Counted from the stretch's first letter, positions 15,355-24,791 are shown. The stretch: 64,000 bases of DNA from Streptomyces klenkii (GCF_003626645.1 NZ_RBAM01000004.1:434001-498000), one strand, 5' to 3'. Numbers and translations are program-made. The notes: a model not told the origin generated them from the sequence alone.

Positions 15355-17613
15355 GTGTCGTCCCTCGCGCTCTACCGCCGCTACCGCCCCGAGTCCTTCG
15401 CCGAGGTCATCGGGCAGGAGCATGTCACCACCCCGTTGCAGCAGGCGCTGCGCAACAACAGGGTCAATCACGCGTATCTGTTCAGCGGGCCGCGAGGCTG
15501 CGGAAAGACGACGAGCGCGCGCATCCTCGCCCGCTGTCTGAACTGCGAGCAGGGCCCGACGCCCACCCCGTGCGGGGAGTGCCAGTCGTGTCAGGACCTC
15601 GCGCGCAACGGGCGCGGTTCGATCGACGTCATCGAGATCGACGCCGCCTCCCACGGTGGCGTGGACGACGCCCGTGAGCTGCGGGAGAAGGCCTTCTTCG
15701 GGCCCGCCTCCAGCCGCTACAAGATCTACATCATCGACGAAGCCCACATGGTCACCTCGGCGGGCTTCAACGCCCTGCTGAAGGTGGTCGAGGAGCCGCC
15801 GGAGCACCTCAAGTTCATCTTCGCGACCACGGAGCCCGAGAAGGTCATCGGGACCATCCGGTCGCGTACGCACCACTACCCCTTCCGGCTGGTCCCCCCG
15901 GGCACGCTGCGTGAGTATCTGGGTGAGGTGTGCGACCGCGAGGCCATTCCCGTCGAGGACGGGGTGCTGCCGCTGGTCGTGCGGGCGGGTGCCGGATCCG
16001 TACGTGACTCGATGTCCGTCATGGACCAGCTCCTCGCCGGCGCGGCCGAGGACGGTGTGACATACGCCATGGCGACGTCCCTCCTCGGGTACACGGACGG
16101 GTCGCTGCTCGACGCCGTGGTGGACGCCTTCGCGGCGAACGACGGCGCCGCGGCCTTCGAGGTCGTCGACCGCGTCATCGAGGGCGGCAACGACCCCCGC
16201 CGCTTCGTCGCCGACCTCTTGGAGCGCCTGCGCGACCTGGTGATCCTCGCCGCCGTGCCCGACGCGGCCGAGAAGGGCCTCATCGACGCGCCCGCTGACG
16301 TCGTGGAGCGCATGCAGGCCCAGGCCGGCGTCTTCGGCCCGGGCGAGCTCAGCCGCGCCGCCGACCTCGTCAACGAGGGCCTGACGGAGATGCGGGGCGC
16401 GACCTCGCCGCGGCTGCAGCTGGAGCTGATCTGCGCGCGCGTCCTGCTCCCCGCGGCCTACGACGACGAGCGGTCCGTACGGGCCCGGCTCGAGAAGCTG
16501 GAGCGCGGCGCGGCCTCGCTCGTGTCCGCGCCCATGGTTCCCGCCACCGGCTACGTCCCCGGGCCCGGCGCGCACGCCCCTGACCAGGCCTACGGGCAGC
16601 CCGCGCAGGCCGCCGGGCTGTCCGGCCCCGCCGCGGCGCGCGCGGCGGTCTCCGGGGCTCCTGCGCCAGCTGCCGCCGCTCCCGTCCAGGCTGCCGCCCC
16701 GGCCCCGGCGGCTCCTGCCCCGGCCGCCCCCGTGGCACCGCAGACGCCCCCCGCACCTCAGGCCCCGGCCCCCGAAGCCCCCGCGGCGCGCCCCGCAGGC
16801 GCCTGGCCGGCCGCGGCCGCGCCCGGCCAGGGCGGCGGTGGAGCCTCCCGCCCCGGCGCCTGGCCTTCCGCCGTGGCCCCCGGCCAGGGCCAGCCCGCCC
16901 CGGCCTCCGCCCCTGCCGCCCCCGCCCCGGCGCCCGCCCCCGCAGCTGCCGGCACAGGCGCAGGTGCAGGTGCGGGCGCGGGATCCCAGGCCGGCCCCGT
17001 GGGCGACCCCAACCAGGTCCGCCAGATGTGGCCCGCCATCCTGGACGCGGTCAAGAACCGCCGCCGCTTCACCTGGATCGTCCTCAGCCAGAACGCCGAG
17101 GTCGTCGGCTTCGACGGCACGACCTTGCAGATCGGCTTCGCCAACGCCGGCGCGCGCGACAGCTTCGCCAACAGCGGCAGCGAGGAGGTCCTCCGCCAGG
17201 CGATCGGCGACGCCTACCAGGGCCAGGTCCAGTGGAAGATCGAGCTCGTCGTCGGTGCGGGCCCGGCGCCGGGGGCAGGCGCCCCCGCGGGCGGCTTCGG
17301 CGGCGGCTACGCCCCGCAGGCCCCCGCACCCGCCGCTCCCCGCCCGGCCCCGGCCGCCCCGCAGCCCCAGGCGAGCCCGAGCCCGGCAAGCCGGCAGCAG
17401 CACCAGTCCCCCTACCAGGCACCCGCCTCCCCCACGCCTCCGCCGCCCCCGCCGGCCCAGGCCTACCGCGAGCCCGAGCCGCCGCCCGTCGCCCCCGAGG
17501 ACGACATGCCCGCCGAGGACGACCCGGACCTCGACGAGACCGCCCTGACCGGCCACGACCTCATCGTCCGCGAGCTGGGCGCGACCGTCATCGAAGAGAT
17601 CGCGAACGAGTAG
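15355..17613 (+). CDS. dnaX: DNA polymerase III subunit gamma/tau
   Basis: About 752 residues, the clamp-loader ATPase. It starts at GTG 15355 (VSSLALYRRYRPESFAEVIGQEHV). Walker A is GPRGCGKTTSAR near residue 45. The zinc-binding cysteines follow in CLNCEQG...CGECQSC, Walker B is IIDEAHM, and the SRC-type sensor is GTIRSRTHHY. Domain III lies at about residues 230-375. A long Ala/Pro/Gly linker of about 130 residues follows, then a conserved C-terminal part (QVRQMWPAILDAVKNRRRFTWIVLSQNAEVVGF) found in actinobacterial tau. No slippery heptamer was noticed, so a separate gamma form is not predicted. The ybaB and recR genes follow on the same strand. Confidence 0.97.
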   Translation: MSSLALYRRYRPESFAEVIGQEHVTTPLQQALRNNRVNHAYLFSGPRGCGKTTSARILARCLNCEQGPTPTPCGECQSCQDLARNGRGSIDVIEIDAASHGGVDDARELREKAFFGPASSRYKIYIIDEAHMVTSAGFNALLKVVEEPPEHLKFIFATTEPEKVIGTIRSRTHHYPFRLVPPGTLREYLGEVCDREAIPVEDGVLPLVVRAGAGSVRDSMSVMDQLLAGAAEDGVTYAMATSLLGYTDGSLLDAVVDAFAANDGAAAFEVVDRVIEGGNDPRRFVADLLERLRDLVILAAVPDAAEKGLIDAPADVVERMQAQAGVFGPGELSRAADLVNEGLTEMRGATSPRLQLELICARVLLPAAYDDERSVRARLEKLERGAASLVSAPMVPATGYVPGPGAHAPDQAYGQPAQAAGLSGPAAARAAVSGAPAPAAAAPVQAAAPAPAAPAPAAPVAPQTPPAPQAPAPEAPAARPAGAWPAAAAPGQGGGGASRPGAWPSAVAPGQGQPAPASAPAAPAPAPAPAAAGTGAGAGAGAGSQAGPVGDPNQVRQMWPAILDAVKNRRRFTWIVLSQNAEVVGFDGTTLQIGFANAGARDSFANSGSEEVLRQAIGDAYQGQVQWKIELVVGAGPAPGAGAPAGGFGGGYAPQAPAPAAPRPAPAAPQPQASPSPASRQQHQSPYQAPASPTPPPPPPAQAYREPEPPPVAPEDDMPAEDDPDLDETALTGHDLIVRELGATVIEEIANE

Positions 17614-17796
17614 GGCAACTAGTCCGGACACACCGGACACAGGGGCCCGCAGCGACACCGCCGGAACCCCCCGGGTGCGCTGCATGCGCCCCCAGGCGCC
17701 CCCTGTTCTTCTTCGCCCGGCATGGGGCGCCGGAGGCGGCGACCACGTAGGCTCGGGCTACCGAGACAAACGTCGTCGAAAGCCAGGAGCGAACCC

Positions 17797-18141
17797 GTGA
17801 TTCCCGGTGGTGGCCAGCCCAACATGCAGCAGCTCCTCCAGCAGGCGCAGAAGATGCAGCAGGATCTCGCCGCAGCGCAGGAAGAGCTCGCCCGTACGCC
17901 CGTCGAGGGCTCGTCGGGCGGCGGCCTGGTGAAGGCGACGGTCACCGGCGCCGGCGAGCTCCAGGCCCTGGCGATCGACCCCAAGGCCGTCGACCCCGAG
18001 GACACCGAGACCCTCGCCGATCTCATCCTCGCCGCCGTCCGCGACGCCAACAACGCGGCCCAGCAGCTCCAGCAGCAGAAGCTCGGCCCGCTCGCCCAGG
18101 GCCTGGGCGGCGGCAGCGGCATCCCCGGCCTGCCGTTCTGA
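17797..18141 (+). CDS. YbaB/EbfC nucleoid-associated protein
   Basis: A 114-residue small DNA-binding protein. It has a Gln/Met-rich N-terminal helix ([23 protein letters not shown]), the family core [21 protein letters not shown], and a C-terminal helix with [13 protein letters not shown] ending in a Gly-rich tail. GTG 17797 is set by AGGAG with a 7-nt gap. It lies between dnaX and recR as in most bacteria and probably acts in nucleoid organisation or recombination with RecR. Confidence 0.95.
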   Translation: MIPGGGQPNMQQLLQQAQKMQQDLAAAQEELARTPVEGSSGGGLVKATVTGAGELQALAIDPKAVDPEDTETLADLILAAVRDANNAAQQLQQQKLGPLAQGLGGGSGIPGLPF

Positions 18142-18232
18142 CCTGACCCGTTCTGACCTGCCCTTTTGAGCAGACGGAACAGCACGTAACCAAGAGCGCA
18201 CAAGCGAAGAGCGAAGAAGGAGTATTCGATCC

Positions 18233-18832
18233 GTGTATGAAGGCGTGGTCCAGGACCTCATCGACGAGCTGGGCAGGCTGCCCGGCGTCGGTCCCAAGAG
18301 CGCGCAGCGGATCGCCTTCCACATCCTTCAGGCCGAGCCGGCCGACGTCCGCCGGCTCGCCCATGCCCTGACCGAGGTCAAGGCCAAGGTCCGCTTCTGC
18401 GCTGTCTGCGGCAATGTCGCCCAGGAGGAGCGCTGCCGGGTCTGCCAGGACCCGCGCCGCGATCCCGCGGTGATCTGCGTCGTGGAGGAGTCCAAGGACG
18501 TCGTCGCCATCGAGCGGACGAGGGAGTTCCGCGGCCGCTACCACGTCCTCGGCGGGGCCATCAGCCCCATCGAGGGCGTCGGGCCCGACGATCTGCGCAT
18601 CCGCGAGCTGCTCGCACGGCTCGCGGACGGCACCGTCACCGAGCTGATTCTGGCCACCGACCCCAATCTGGAAGGTGAGGCCACCGCCACGTACCTCGCC
18701 CGTATGGTGAAGCCCATGGGGCTCAAGGTCACGCGGCTGGCCAGCGGCCTTCCCGTAGGGGGAGACCTTGAATACGCCGACGAGGTCACGCTCGGGCGTG
18801 CCTTCGAAGGGAGACGACTTCTCGATGTCTGA
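18233..18832 (+). CDS. recR: Recombination mediator protein RecR
   Basis: A 199-residue protein of normal length. It has the N-terminal helix-hairpin-helix ([20 protein letters not shown]), the zinc finger [16 protein letters not shown] near residues 57-72, a Toprim domain ([14 protein letters not shown]...YHVLGG), and the C-terminal Walker-B-like [18 protein letters not shown]. It works with RecO/RecF to load RecA at gaps. GTG 18233 starts it. Its last 8 nt overlap the ATG of the DUF5063 gene, suggesting coupled translation. Confidence 0.97.
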   Translation: MYEGVVQDLIDELGRLPGVGPKSAQRIAFHILQAEPADVRRLAHALTEVKAKVRFCAVCGNVAQEERCRVCQDPRRDPAVICVVEESKDVVAIERTREFRGRYHVLGGAISPIEGVGPDDLRIRELLARLADGTVTELILATDPNLEGEATATYLARMVKPMGLKVTRLASGLPVGGDLEYADEVTLGRAFEGRRLLDV

Positions 18833-19481
18833 CGCAACGCTGCATGACGCCAAGCGCGACCCCGACGACTTCGCGGTCTCGGTCGCGGACTCCATCGAGA
18901 GCTTCATCGTCGCCGTCGCCGAGGTGTCGCGCGGCGATGAGCCCGACAGCGCCGTGCCCTTCCTGCTGCTGGAGATCTCCCAGCTGCTCCTCACCGGCGG
19001 CAGGCTCGGCGCGCACGAGGACTTCCTCCCCGACGAGCGCTACGAGCCCGACGTCGGCCCCGAGCCGGACGTCGACGAGCTGCGGGAGCGCTTCGCCCGG
19101 CTCCTGGACCCCGTGGACGTCTACTCGGAGGTCTTCGACCCGTACGTGCCGCGTACGGCCCCCGTCGCCTGCCGCATCTCCGACGACCTCGCCGACATCA
19201 TCACCGACCTGCGGCACGGCATGGCCCACTACCGGGACGGCCGGGTCAGCGAGGCCCTGTGGTGGTGGCAGTTCTCGTACCTGTCCAACTGGGGCCCGAC
19301 GGCCTCGGCCGCCCTCCGCGCGCTCCAGTCGCTGGTCGCCCACGTACGCCTCGACCAGCCCCTGGACGAGCTCGGCGGCCTGGACACCGACTCCGTGGCG
19401 ACGGAGGAGCGGCTCGCCGAGGAGGCGGGGCGCGTGATGGAGGCGGAGATCGCGGGGCCACTGGGGCTGCGCGGGGCCTGA
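18825..19481 (+). CDS. DUF5063 family protein
   Basis: A 218-residue acidic protein, conserved downstream of recR in Streptomyces. It is largely alpha-helical with a [24 protein letters not shown] start, an acidic middle ([21 protein letters not shown]) and the aromatic segment [26 protein letters not shown]. No catalytic motif or membrane segment is visible. The ATG at 18825 overlaps the end of recR by 8 nt. Function unknown; the arrangement argues for expression with recR. Confidence 0.88.
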   Translation: MSDATLHDAKRDPDDFAVSVADSIESFIVAVAEVSRGDEPDSAVPFLLLEISQLLLTGGRLGAHEDFLPDERYEPDVGPEPDVDELRERFARLLDPVDVYSEVFDPYVPRTAPVACRISDDLADIITDLRHGMAHYRDGRVSEALWWWQFSYLSNWGPTASAALRALQSLVAHVRLDQPLDELGGLDTDSVATEERLAEEAGRVMEAEIAGPLGLRGA

Positions 19482-19686
19482 GGGACGCTGCGCGGGACTC
19501 GACGGACGCGGCGGCGAGGGCTGACGCGGCCCGGCCCGGTCCCAACCCGCCCGGTCCGCCGCCCCGCCCGTACCCGCCTGACATGACCCTGCCCGGACCG
19601 CTCCTGCCACCCACCCGCCAACTTCGGCCATCGTTGAGCATTCGACGTCCCCGGCCTCCCTCCCCCTCGTAGCCTGCGAGACGAGC

Positions 19687-19724
19687 GCCCCTGACGAGGG
19701 GGCTCCGTCGCCTCTGACGAGGGG
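19687..19724. repeat. Direct repeat upstream of the methyltransferase gene
   Basis: A 15-bp unit GCCCCTGACGAGGGG at 19687-19701 recurs with one change at 19710-19724, a spacing of 23 bp. A shorter CGAGGGG follows before the ATG at 19742. Possible regulator sites. Confidence 0.4.
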
Positions 19725-19741
19725 ACTACGAGGGGAGAGAC

Positions 19742-20788
19742 ATGGACGCCACTTCCGGCACCGGTCGGTCCGACGAAAACCCCGCCATCTCGACCGAGTT
19801 GGGCGATGCCGCCTTCGGTTACTTCTACGCCTCCGCACTGCGCGCCGTCGCCGTCCACCGCGTCGCCGACCACCTCGCCGACGGCCCCCTGGAGCCCGGC
19901 GAGCTCGCCCGCCGCGCGGGCCTGCACGGGTCTACGCTGCGCCGCGTGCTGCGGCTGCTCGCCACGCGCGGCATCTTCCAGGAGGACGAGCAGGGCGCCT
20001 TCGGCCTCACCCCGGCCGCCGACCTGCTCCGTACGGACGCGCCCCACTCGGCGCGCACCGGCATGGTCTGGCTCACCGACGAGGTCTTCCGGCGCTCGGC
20101 GGCGGGCCTGGAGGACGCGCTCCGCACGGGCGCCGTCCCGTTCCAGACGGCGTACGGCATGCCTTTCTTCGACTACCTGATGACGGACGCCGACGCCCAG
20201 CGCCAGTTCGACACGGGCATGGCGAACATGTCCGGCCCGGAGGACGAACTCATCGCCGACGCGTACGAGTTCCCGGCCGGCGGTACGGTCGTGGACGTCG
20301 GCGGCGGCCGCGGCGGGCTGGTCCGGGCCGTGCTCAGCCGCAACCCCGGGCTGTCCGGCATCCTGTTCGACCAGGAGCAGACGGTGGCCGCGCACCTCCT
20401 GGAGGAGGGCACGGAAGCCAAGGCGATCGCCGGCCGCTGGCGCACGGACGGCGGCAACTTCTTCGAGGCCGTGACGCCCGGCGGCGACATCTACCTCCTC
20501 AAGCACATCCTCCACGACTGGAACGACGAGGAGTGCCTGCGCATCCTGCGCGCGATCCGCGCCGCGATCGCCCCCGGCGGCAAGCTGCTGGCCGTGGACG
20601 CGGTCCTCCCGCAGGGCAACGAACCGCACATGGCCAAGGTCCTGGACATCACCATGCTGGCCCTCGTGACGGGCCGGGAGCGTACGGAGCGGGAGTTCCG
20701 CGACCTGCTCGGCGAGGCGGGCTTCAGGGTGGACCGGATCATCCCCACGCCCGGCTTCAGCTCGATCATCGAGGCGCTGCCGGTCTGA
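19742..20788 (+). CDS. SAM-dependent O-methyltransferase
   Basis: A 348-residue enzyme of the plant-COMT/acetylserotonin methyltransferase class common in Streptomyces. An N-terminal dimerisation/winged-helix domain (residues ~20-110; VHRVADHLADGPLEPGELARRAGLHGSTLRRVLRLLA) precedes the Rossmann domain: motif I VVDVGGGRGGLVRAVL, the acidic position LFDQEQ, catalytic region YLLKHILHDWNDEECLRILRAI (HDW with the general-base His), and C-terminal LGEAGFRVDRIIPT. No biosynthetic genes adjoin it, so the phenolic or other substrate is unknown. GGGGAGAG precedes the ATG. Confidence 0.9.
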   Translation: MDATSGTGRSDENPAISTELGDAAFGYFYASALRAVAVHRVADHLADGPLEPGELARRAGLHGSTLRRVLRLLATRGIFQEDEQGAFGLTPAADLLRTDAPHSARTGMVWLTDEVFRRSAAGLEDALRTGAVPFQTAYGMPFFDYLMTDADAQRQFDTGMANMSGPEDELIADAYEFPAGGTVVDVGGGRGGLVRAVLSRNPGLSGILFDQEQTVAAHLLEEGTEAKAIAGRWRTDGGNFFEAVTPGGDIYLLKHILHDWNDEECLRILRAIRAAIAPGGKLLAVDAVLPQGNEPHMAKVLDITMLALVTGRERTEREFRDLLGEAGFRVDRIIPTPGFSSIIEALPV

Positions 20789-20882
20789 CGGTCTATCCCT
20801 GCCCCCCTGATCACCCCTGACCTCTGACGCGGCGGCGGGCTGAGCTCCGGGCGTCGGAGGTCGGGGACGGACTCCGCGTGGG

Positions 20883-22778
20883 TCACTCCTGATCGGCCTC
20901 CTCCGTGCGATCGAGGGCTTCAAGGACCCGTTCTTTGAGTGCCTTTACTCTGCGCAGGACCCGTTCGTCCGCGGGGAGCGGCAGCAGAATGGCCAAGGTC
21001 TGATCGATTGCGGCGAGCGAGTCTTCGGTACTGCCCGTGAGCGCAATGCGTTCGGCGTGGCGGAGATAGGCCCTGGCTCGCTCGTACGGGTCCTCATCGT
21101 CCAGGTTTTCAACGCCCGGGTCCTCAATGCCCGGGTCCTCACCGTCGGCGAGCATCCCGCACGTCACCCCGGCACTTATCGCGGCGAAGCTCACGCAGCC
21201 GGCGAAGCCCGGGAGCGGATTCGGCACCCTGATCCGTTGCAGGACGCTGGTGGGGAGAGTCGCGAGCACTGTGAGGCCCAGACGGACGGCATCGTCGTCG
21301 TGCGATTCGAGCACGAGTTCCAACTGTGTGAGGTACAGCGGCGCGAGCTCGTGCTCGGCCAGGTGAGGCCACCGTGCCGAGGCGGAGGCGAGCGCGTAGA
21401 AGGCGTGCCGGGGCCACCCCGGCAACCCGCCTTTGCCGGCCAGGAGCCGGCGGGCCGCACCCGTGGCCCACGGATCCGGCGCGTAGTCCTCCACCTCGTG
21501 CCCGGGCGTGGTCAACGCGATGAAGTCCTCGGCGAGGACGTCCGGATAGAGGGGCTCCAGCACGGTCCCGGCGTGCGGGGTGGAGGACGGATACGGCGCC
21601 GCATGGTCCGTGAAGAGCCGGGCCGCGTCCCCGTCCCGGCAGGCGTCGATCGCTGTCAGGGCCGCCCGGCCGTCCTGATACGTCATGGCACCCGTAAGAG
21701 CCGCCGTATAGACGGCTCTGCCGAGCGTGTCCGGGGGCGTCGTGACCCGGCCGTTGGCGTGCAGCGTCTGCCAGTGGTCACGCTCACGGTTCAGGAGATA
21801 GGCGGAGAACTGCGCCGGAGTGTCCAGGCCGGCCGGCGCCTGCGCCGGGCTGCGGCGTACGCGGTCGACCGCTGCCAGCGCCGCCATGTGGATGGCGAGG
21901 ACCGACCGGAAGCCGGAGTCCTTGGACAGTACGACGGACGGCGGGGTGACGCCGTGCGCCTCGGGCGCCTCCAGAGCGGCGGCAAACTGCTCCCGGGCCG
22001 CCGCGAAAAGGTCCCCCGCGCTCGTGATCGGGTCATCCGCCAGCGTTGACAGCCGCAATTGCTGCGCCTCCAGGCCCATCCGGTCCAGCCGATTGGCGAG
22101 CGGCTGCCACCACGCACCGGCCGGCCGGGCCACCAGCAGCACCCGTGCCGGGCGGCCCTCCTGGCGTGCTGCGTCCCGTATGAGCTCCAGCAGGTCGGCT
22201 ACGGGCCACCGTTCGGCGTAGTCGGCCACCATCAGCACGCCGGTTCCGGTCTTATCCGCCCGGCGCGCCGCGGGCCCCACCGCCGTAGGTCGCAGTGCTG
22301 CGGGTTCCACCGCCGCGGGTCCCACCAGCGCGGGCCCTACCGGCGCCGGATCGCTCGCATGCCGTGCCTGTAGTACGTCCCAGCCCGCCTCCCGGCTCCG
22401 CGCCGCGAACCGCGCCGCCAACCGCGTCTTGCCCTGGCCGCCCGACCCGTGCAGCAGCAGCACCGACACGGGCGGCGCGCCATCGCGCCACCGCGTGAGG
22501 CGCGCCAGCTCGGCGGCCCGCCCGGTAAAGGGGACGACTCCCTGCCGGGCCAGCAGCAGGCGGGCCGGCTGGGCGCGGGCCTCCTCGACGGTCAGTCGGG
22601 TGCGGGCCTGCGGGAACACCTCCACCCGGTACAGCGGGGGCTCCCCACCAGCGACGGACACATCGCCCGTCACACCCGACACCTGCACCACGGACCCGTA
22701 CACGACCGACCTCGCCACCCACGAGCCGCGGCTCCGCGCGACCGGCCCGGCGGCTCGGCGGCGCTTGGGCCACTTCAC
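20883..22778 (-). CDS. STAND-like ATPase with N-terminal G-D-V motif
   Basis: A 631-residue protein. An N-terminal segment VVYGSVVQVSGVTGDVSV precedes the sequence PLYRVEVFPQA, then a P-loop NTPase: Walker A LLLHGSGGQGKTRLA near residue 112 and Walker B TGVLMVADYAERW. A five-unit pentapeptide repeat (x-V-G-P-A) lies between them. The C-terminal half is helical with no repeats identified. This layout is that of actinobacterial STAND/NACHT-like regulators. GTG 22778 overlaps the stop of the upstream membrane-protein gene (GTGA), so the two are translationally coupled. The same short G-[DN]-V motif occurs twice in that partner. Likely a signalling or defence ATPase; the function is inferred. Confidence 0.75.
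   Translation of the reverse strand: MKWPKRRRAAGPVARSRGSWVARSVVYGSVVQVSGVTGDVSVAGGEPPLYRVEVFPQARTRLTVEEARAQPARLLLARQGVVPFTGRAAELARLTRWRDGAPPVSVLLLHGSGGQGKTRLAARFAARSREAGWDVLQARHASDPAPVGPALVGPAAVEPAALRPTAVGPAARRADKTGTGVLMVADYAERWPVADLLELIRDAARQEGRPARVLLVARPAGAWWQPLANRLDRMGLEAQQLRLSTLADDPITSAGDLFAAAREQFAAALEAPEAHGVTPPSVVLSKDSGFRSVLAIHMAALAAVDRVRRSPAQAPAGLDTPAQFSAYLLNRERDHWQTLHANGRVTTPPDTLGRAVYTAALTGAMTYQDGRAALTAIDACRDGDAARLFTDHAAPYPSSTPHAGTVLEPLYPDVLAEDFIALTTPGHEVEDYAPDPWATGAARRLLAGKGGLPGWPRHAFYALASASARWPHLAEHELAPLYLTQLELVLESHDDDAVRLGLTVLATLPTSVLQRIRVPNPLPGFAGCVSFAAISAGVTCGMLADGEDPGIEDPGVENLDDEDPYERARAYLRHAERIALTGSTEDSLAAIDQTLAILLPLPADERVLRRVKALKERVLEALDRTEEADQE
22273..22347 (-). repeat. Five tandem 15-bp units inside the NTPase gene
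   Basis: Units at 22273-22287, 22288-22302, 22303-22317, 22318-22332 and 22333-22347 vary around GGTCCCACCGCCGCG. They are in frame and encode five pentapeptides of the form PVGPA, LVGPA, AVEPA, ALRPT, AVGPA between Walker A and Walker B. Confidence 0.85.
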
Positions 22779-23215
22779 GGGCCCTGCTCGATGTCGACAT
22801 CTCCGCCCGTCTCACGGACCTGGTCGACCGGCCCGCCGACCGCGCTACCGGAGACGGTCTGACCGTTCCCCGGGGGCGCGGCAGGGCCCGGCGCGGGCGG
22901 TGTAACCGGCGCCGTCCCCGGCCCACCCGTATGCCGGATCCGTACGTTCCCGCACGTCCCGTCGACCATCGCCACCCCGCCCCCGACGGAGCTGCCGACC
23001 ACCCCCTGACCACCCGCCGCGTCCCGCCGCCCGCGGCGTAATCCGGCCACCGCGATCCACAGCCCCGCCAGCCCCACGAACAGCCCCAGCACCGTGGCCC
23101 ACCGCTGCGCCGCATCCCACCCCACCAGCGAGAAGTACACCGCGAGCCCCACCACAGCCACTGCCGCGGCGGCCCCGCCCCAACGCGCCTGCATCTGTCC
23201 GGTCATGTACGGCAT
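22775..23215 (-). CDS. Two-helix membrane protein with duplicated G-[DN]-V motif
   Basis: About 146 residues. Two membrane segments lie near residues 14-33 (AAAAVAVVGLAVYFSLVGW) and 38-57 (ATVLGLFVGLAGLWIAVAG), followed by basic LRRGRR. The cytoplasmic or exposed tail holds two related motifs separated by a Pro/Gly linker: SSVGGGVAMVDGTCGNVRI and SAVGGPVDQVRETGGDVDI. The second ends the protein. The downstream NTPase has a similar motif at its N-terminus and overlaps by 4 nt. Short motifs shared between an effector-like protein and a STAND NTPase are the mark of bacterial amyloid-type signalling pairs; that reading is inference. Start ATG 23215 or 23206, both with weak ribosome binding sites. 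Confidence 0.65.
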   Translation of the reverse strand: MPYMTGQMQARWGGAAAAVAVVGLAVYFSLVGWDAAQRWATVLGLFVGLAGLWIAVAGLRRGRRDAAGGQGVVGSSVGGGVAMVDGTCGNVRIRHTGGPGTAPVTPPAPGPAAPPGNGQTVSGSAVGGPVDQVRETGGDVDIEQGP

Positions 23216-23467
23216 CGTCCACGTGGTCTGGAGGAGACCGGTTCGCCAAGTGCTGTTTGTGGCAGGGACGTTACCGTTCCGGCGCCGGTCTGCCGTCGCG
23301 TGCGCCCGGGCCGTATGCCCAGCCGTATGCCCGGACTGTGCGCGCGGACCTGCCCGTAGTGAAACAAGGGGCGAGCGATTCCCGGTCTGATCATCTACCT
23401 GGGAAGCCATGTCACTATCGGCCGACGCTCCTGACCGTAAGGAGCTGCCGAGAAGTGGGGGAATGAA

Positions 23468-24451
23468 GTGCTCCTGGGCTGTTTGGGAGTCACTGCGGAA
23501 GAAGAGCGGATCTACCGGTTTCTCTTGAAGGGGGGGAAGGGAACCGTCGAGGAGATCCGCCAGGCGCTGGGGCTGGCCGGACCGGACGTCCGCTCCACGC
23601 TGGAACGGCTGGTCGGCCTCGGTCTGGTGCACACCCGCGGCGGTGGGGTCACGGCCGTCGACCCCGCCATCGGCGTCGAGCGGCTCGTCGAGGACGTCAT
23701 GGCCGGTCTGCGGGCGCGGATGCAGCAGGCGGACGCGGCCAGGGCGGCGATCTCCGAGCTGGGGCAGGAGTTCCGGCGCGGGGAGGGCGTACGGGCAGCC
23801 CCGGCGCCGGACATCGAGCACGTCACCGGCCGCCAGGAGGTCTGGGACCGGCTCGACGAACTGACCTTCTTCGCGTACCGCGAGGTCATGGCGATCCACC
23901 CCGGCGCGCCGTGGCGGCCCTGGAACATCGAGGCGGCCCGCCCCCTCGACATGCGCTGCCTGCGCCGCGGCCTGACGTACCGGCTGATCGTCGTACGCGA
24001 AGCCCTCCAGGACCCCCTGACCAGGGCATATCTGGAAGAGCTCCGTTCAGCCGGAGCGCAGGTCCGCTGCGTCGAGGAACCGGTTCAGCGGATGGCCGTC
24101 TACGACCGGAGCCGGGCCGTCGTGCCGCTCGACCCGGAGGAGAAGCGGCGCGGCGCCGTCGTCGTGCGCCAGCCGGGGCTGGTCGCCGGCTTCGTGGACC
24201 TCTTCGAGCAGACCTGGCAGTCGGCCGCGGACCCGGCCACGGTGGACGGCGGCGAGGAATGCCCGCTGCCCGAGCTCGACAGGCAGGTGCTGGAGGCTCT
24301 CGTACGGGCCGACAAGGACGAGGTCGCGGCGCGCGAACTGGGCGTCTCGCTGCGTACGTTCCAGCGGTACGTCGCCCACCTCATGGCCCGTCTGGACGCC
24401 GGCAGCCGCTTCCAGGCGGCCGTACGGGCGAAGGAGCGTGGCTGGCTCTAG
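23468..24451 (+). CDS. LuxR-like HTH regulator with TrmB-type N-terminal domain
   Basis: A 327-residue transcription factor. The N-terminal winged helix (EEERIYRFLLKGGKGTVEEIRQALGL...VRSTLERLVGLGLVHTRGGG) is TrmB-like. A middle domain (residues ~110-250) includes HPGAPWRPWNIEAARPLDMRCLRRGL and YRLIVVRE. The C-terminal HTH ELDRQVLEALVRADKDEVAARELGVSLRTFQRYVAHLM is LuxR/NarL-like. GTG 23468 has GGGGGA 7 nt upstream. This domain set is common among stand-alone Streptomyces regulators that often sit by specialised-metabolite or lanthipeptide genes; no target is evident here. Confidence 0.85.
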   Translation: MLLGCLGVTAEEERIYRFLLKGGKGTVEEIRQALGLAGPDVRSTLERLVGLGLVHTRGGGVTAVDPAIGVERLVEDVMAGLRARMQQADAARAAISELGQEFRRGEGVRAAPAPDIEHVTGRQEVWDRLDELTFFAYREVMAIHPGAPWRPWNIEAARPLDMRCLRRGLTYRLIVVREALQDPLTRAYLEELRSAGAQVRCVEEPVQRMAVYDRSRAVVPLDPEEKRRGAVVVRQPGLVAGFVDLFEQTWQSAADPATVDGGEECPLPELDRQVLEALVRADKDEVAARELGVSLRTFQRYVAHLMARLDAGSRFQAAVRAKERGWL

Positions 24452-24455
24452 CTCG

Positions 24456-24791
24456 TTACGCGGCGGAGGCGGACTCCTCGAAGGCGCGATAGCCGTCCTC
24501 CACGCCGATCCTGATGTCGGTGAAGGCGAGGTACCCGTCGCCGATCAGCGGCGTGTCGCGGAGCTCTTCGACCAGGTGGTAGTACGCCCGCAGGTCCGCG
24601 GTCTCCAGCAGCGCGAAGTCGGTGTGCTGCGCGTGGAACGCCTCGGCGTCGAAGAACCGCGCGGAGACGCGGTCGGCGTATTTGGCGAGCACGGGCTGGA
24701 TGCACCGCTCCCGCATGTCATTCCGCTCGTCGCGGGAGAGGCTGAGCCAGGCGGGGCTGAAGGCGTAGCTGAGAACGATGGTGTAGCGCAT
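24456..24791 (-). CDS. Darcynin-family protein
   Basis: A 111-residue small protein starting MRYTIVLSYAFSPAWLSLSRDERN, with RFFDAEAFHAQHTDFALLETADLRAYYHLVEELRDTPL and FTDIRIGVEDGYRAFEE. These match the darcynin family, which has a dimeric alpha+beta-barrel-like fold and no settled function. ATG 24791 is the start; the longer frame upstream runs into repeat DNA. It is convergent with the LuxR-like gene, with a 4-nt gap. Confidence 0.8.
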   Translation of the reverse strand: MRYTIVLSYAFSPAWLSLSRDERNDMRERCIQPVLAKYADRVSARFFDAEAFHAQHTDFALLETADLRAYYHLVEELRDTPLIGDGYLAFTDIRIGVEDGYRAFEESASAA

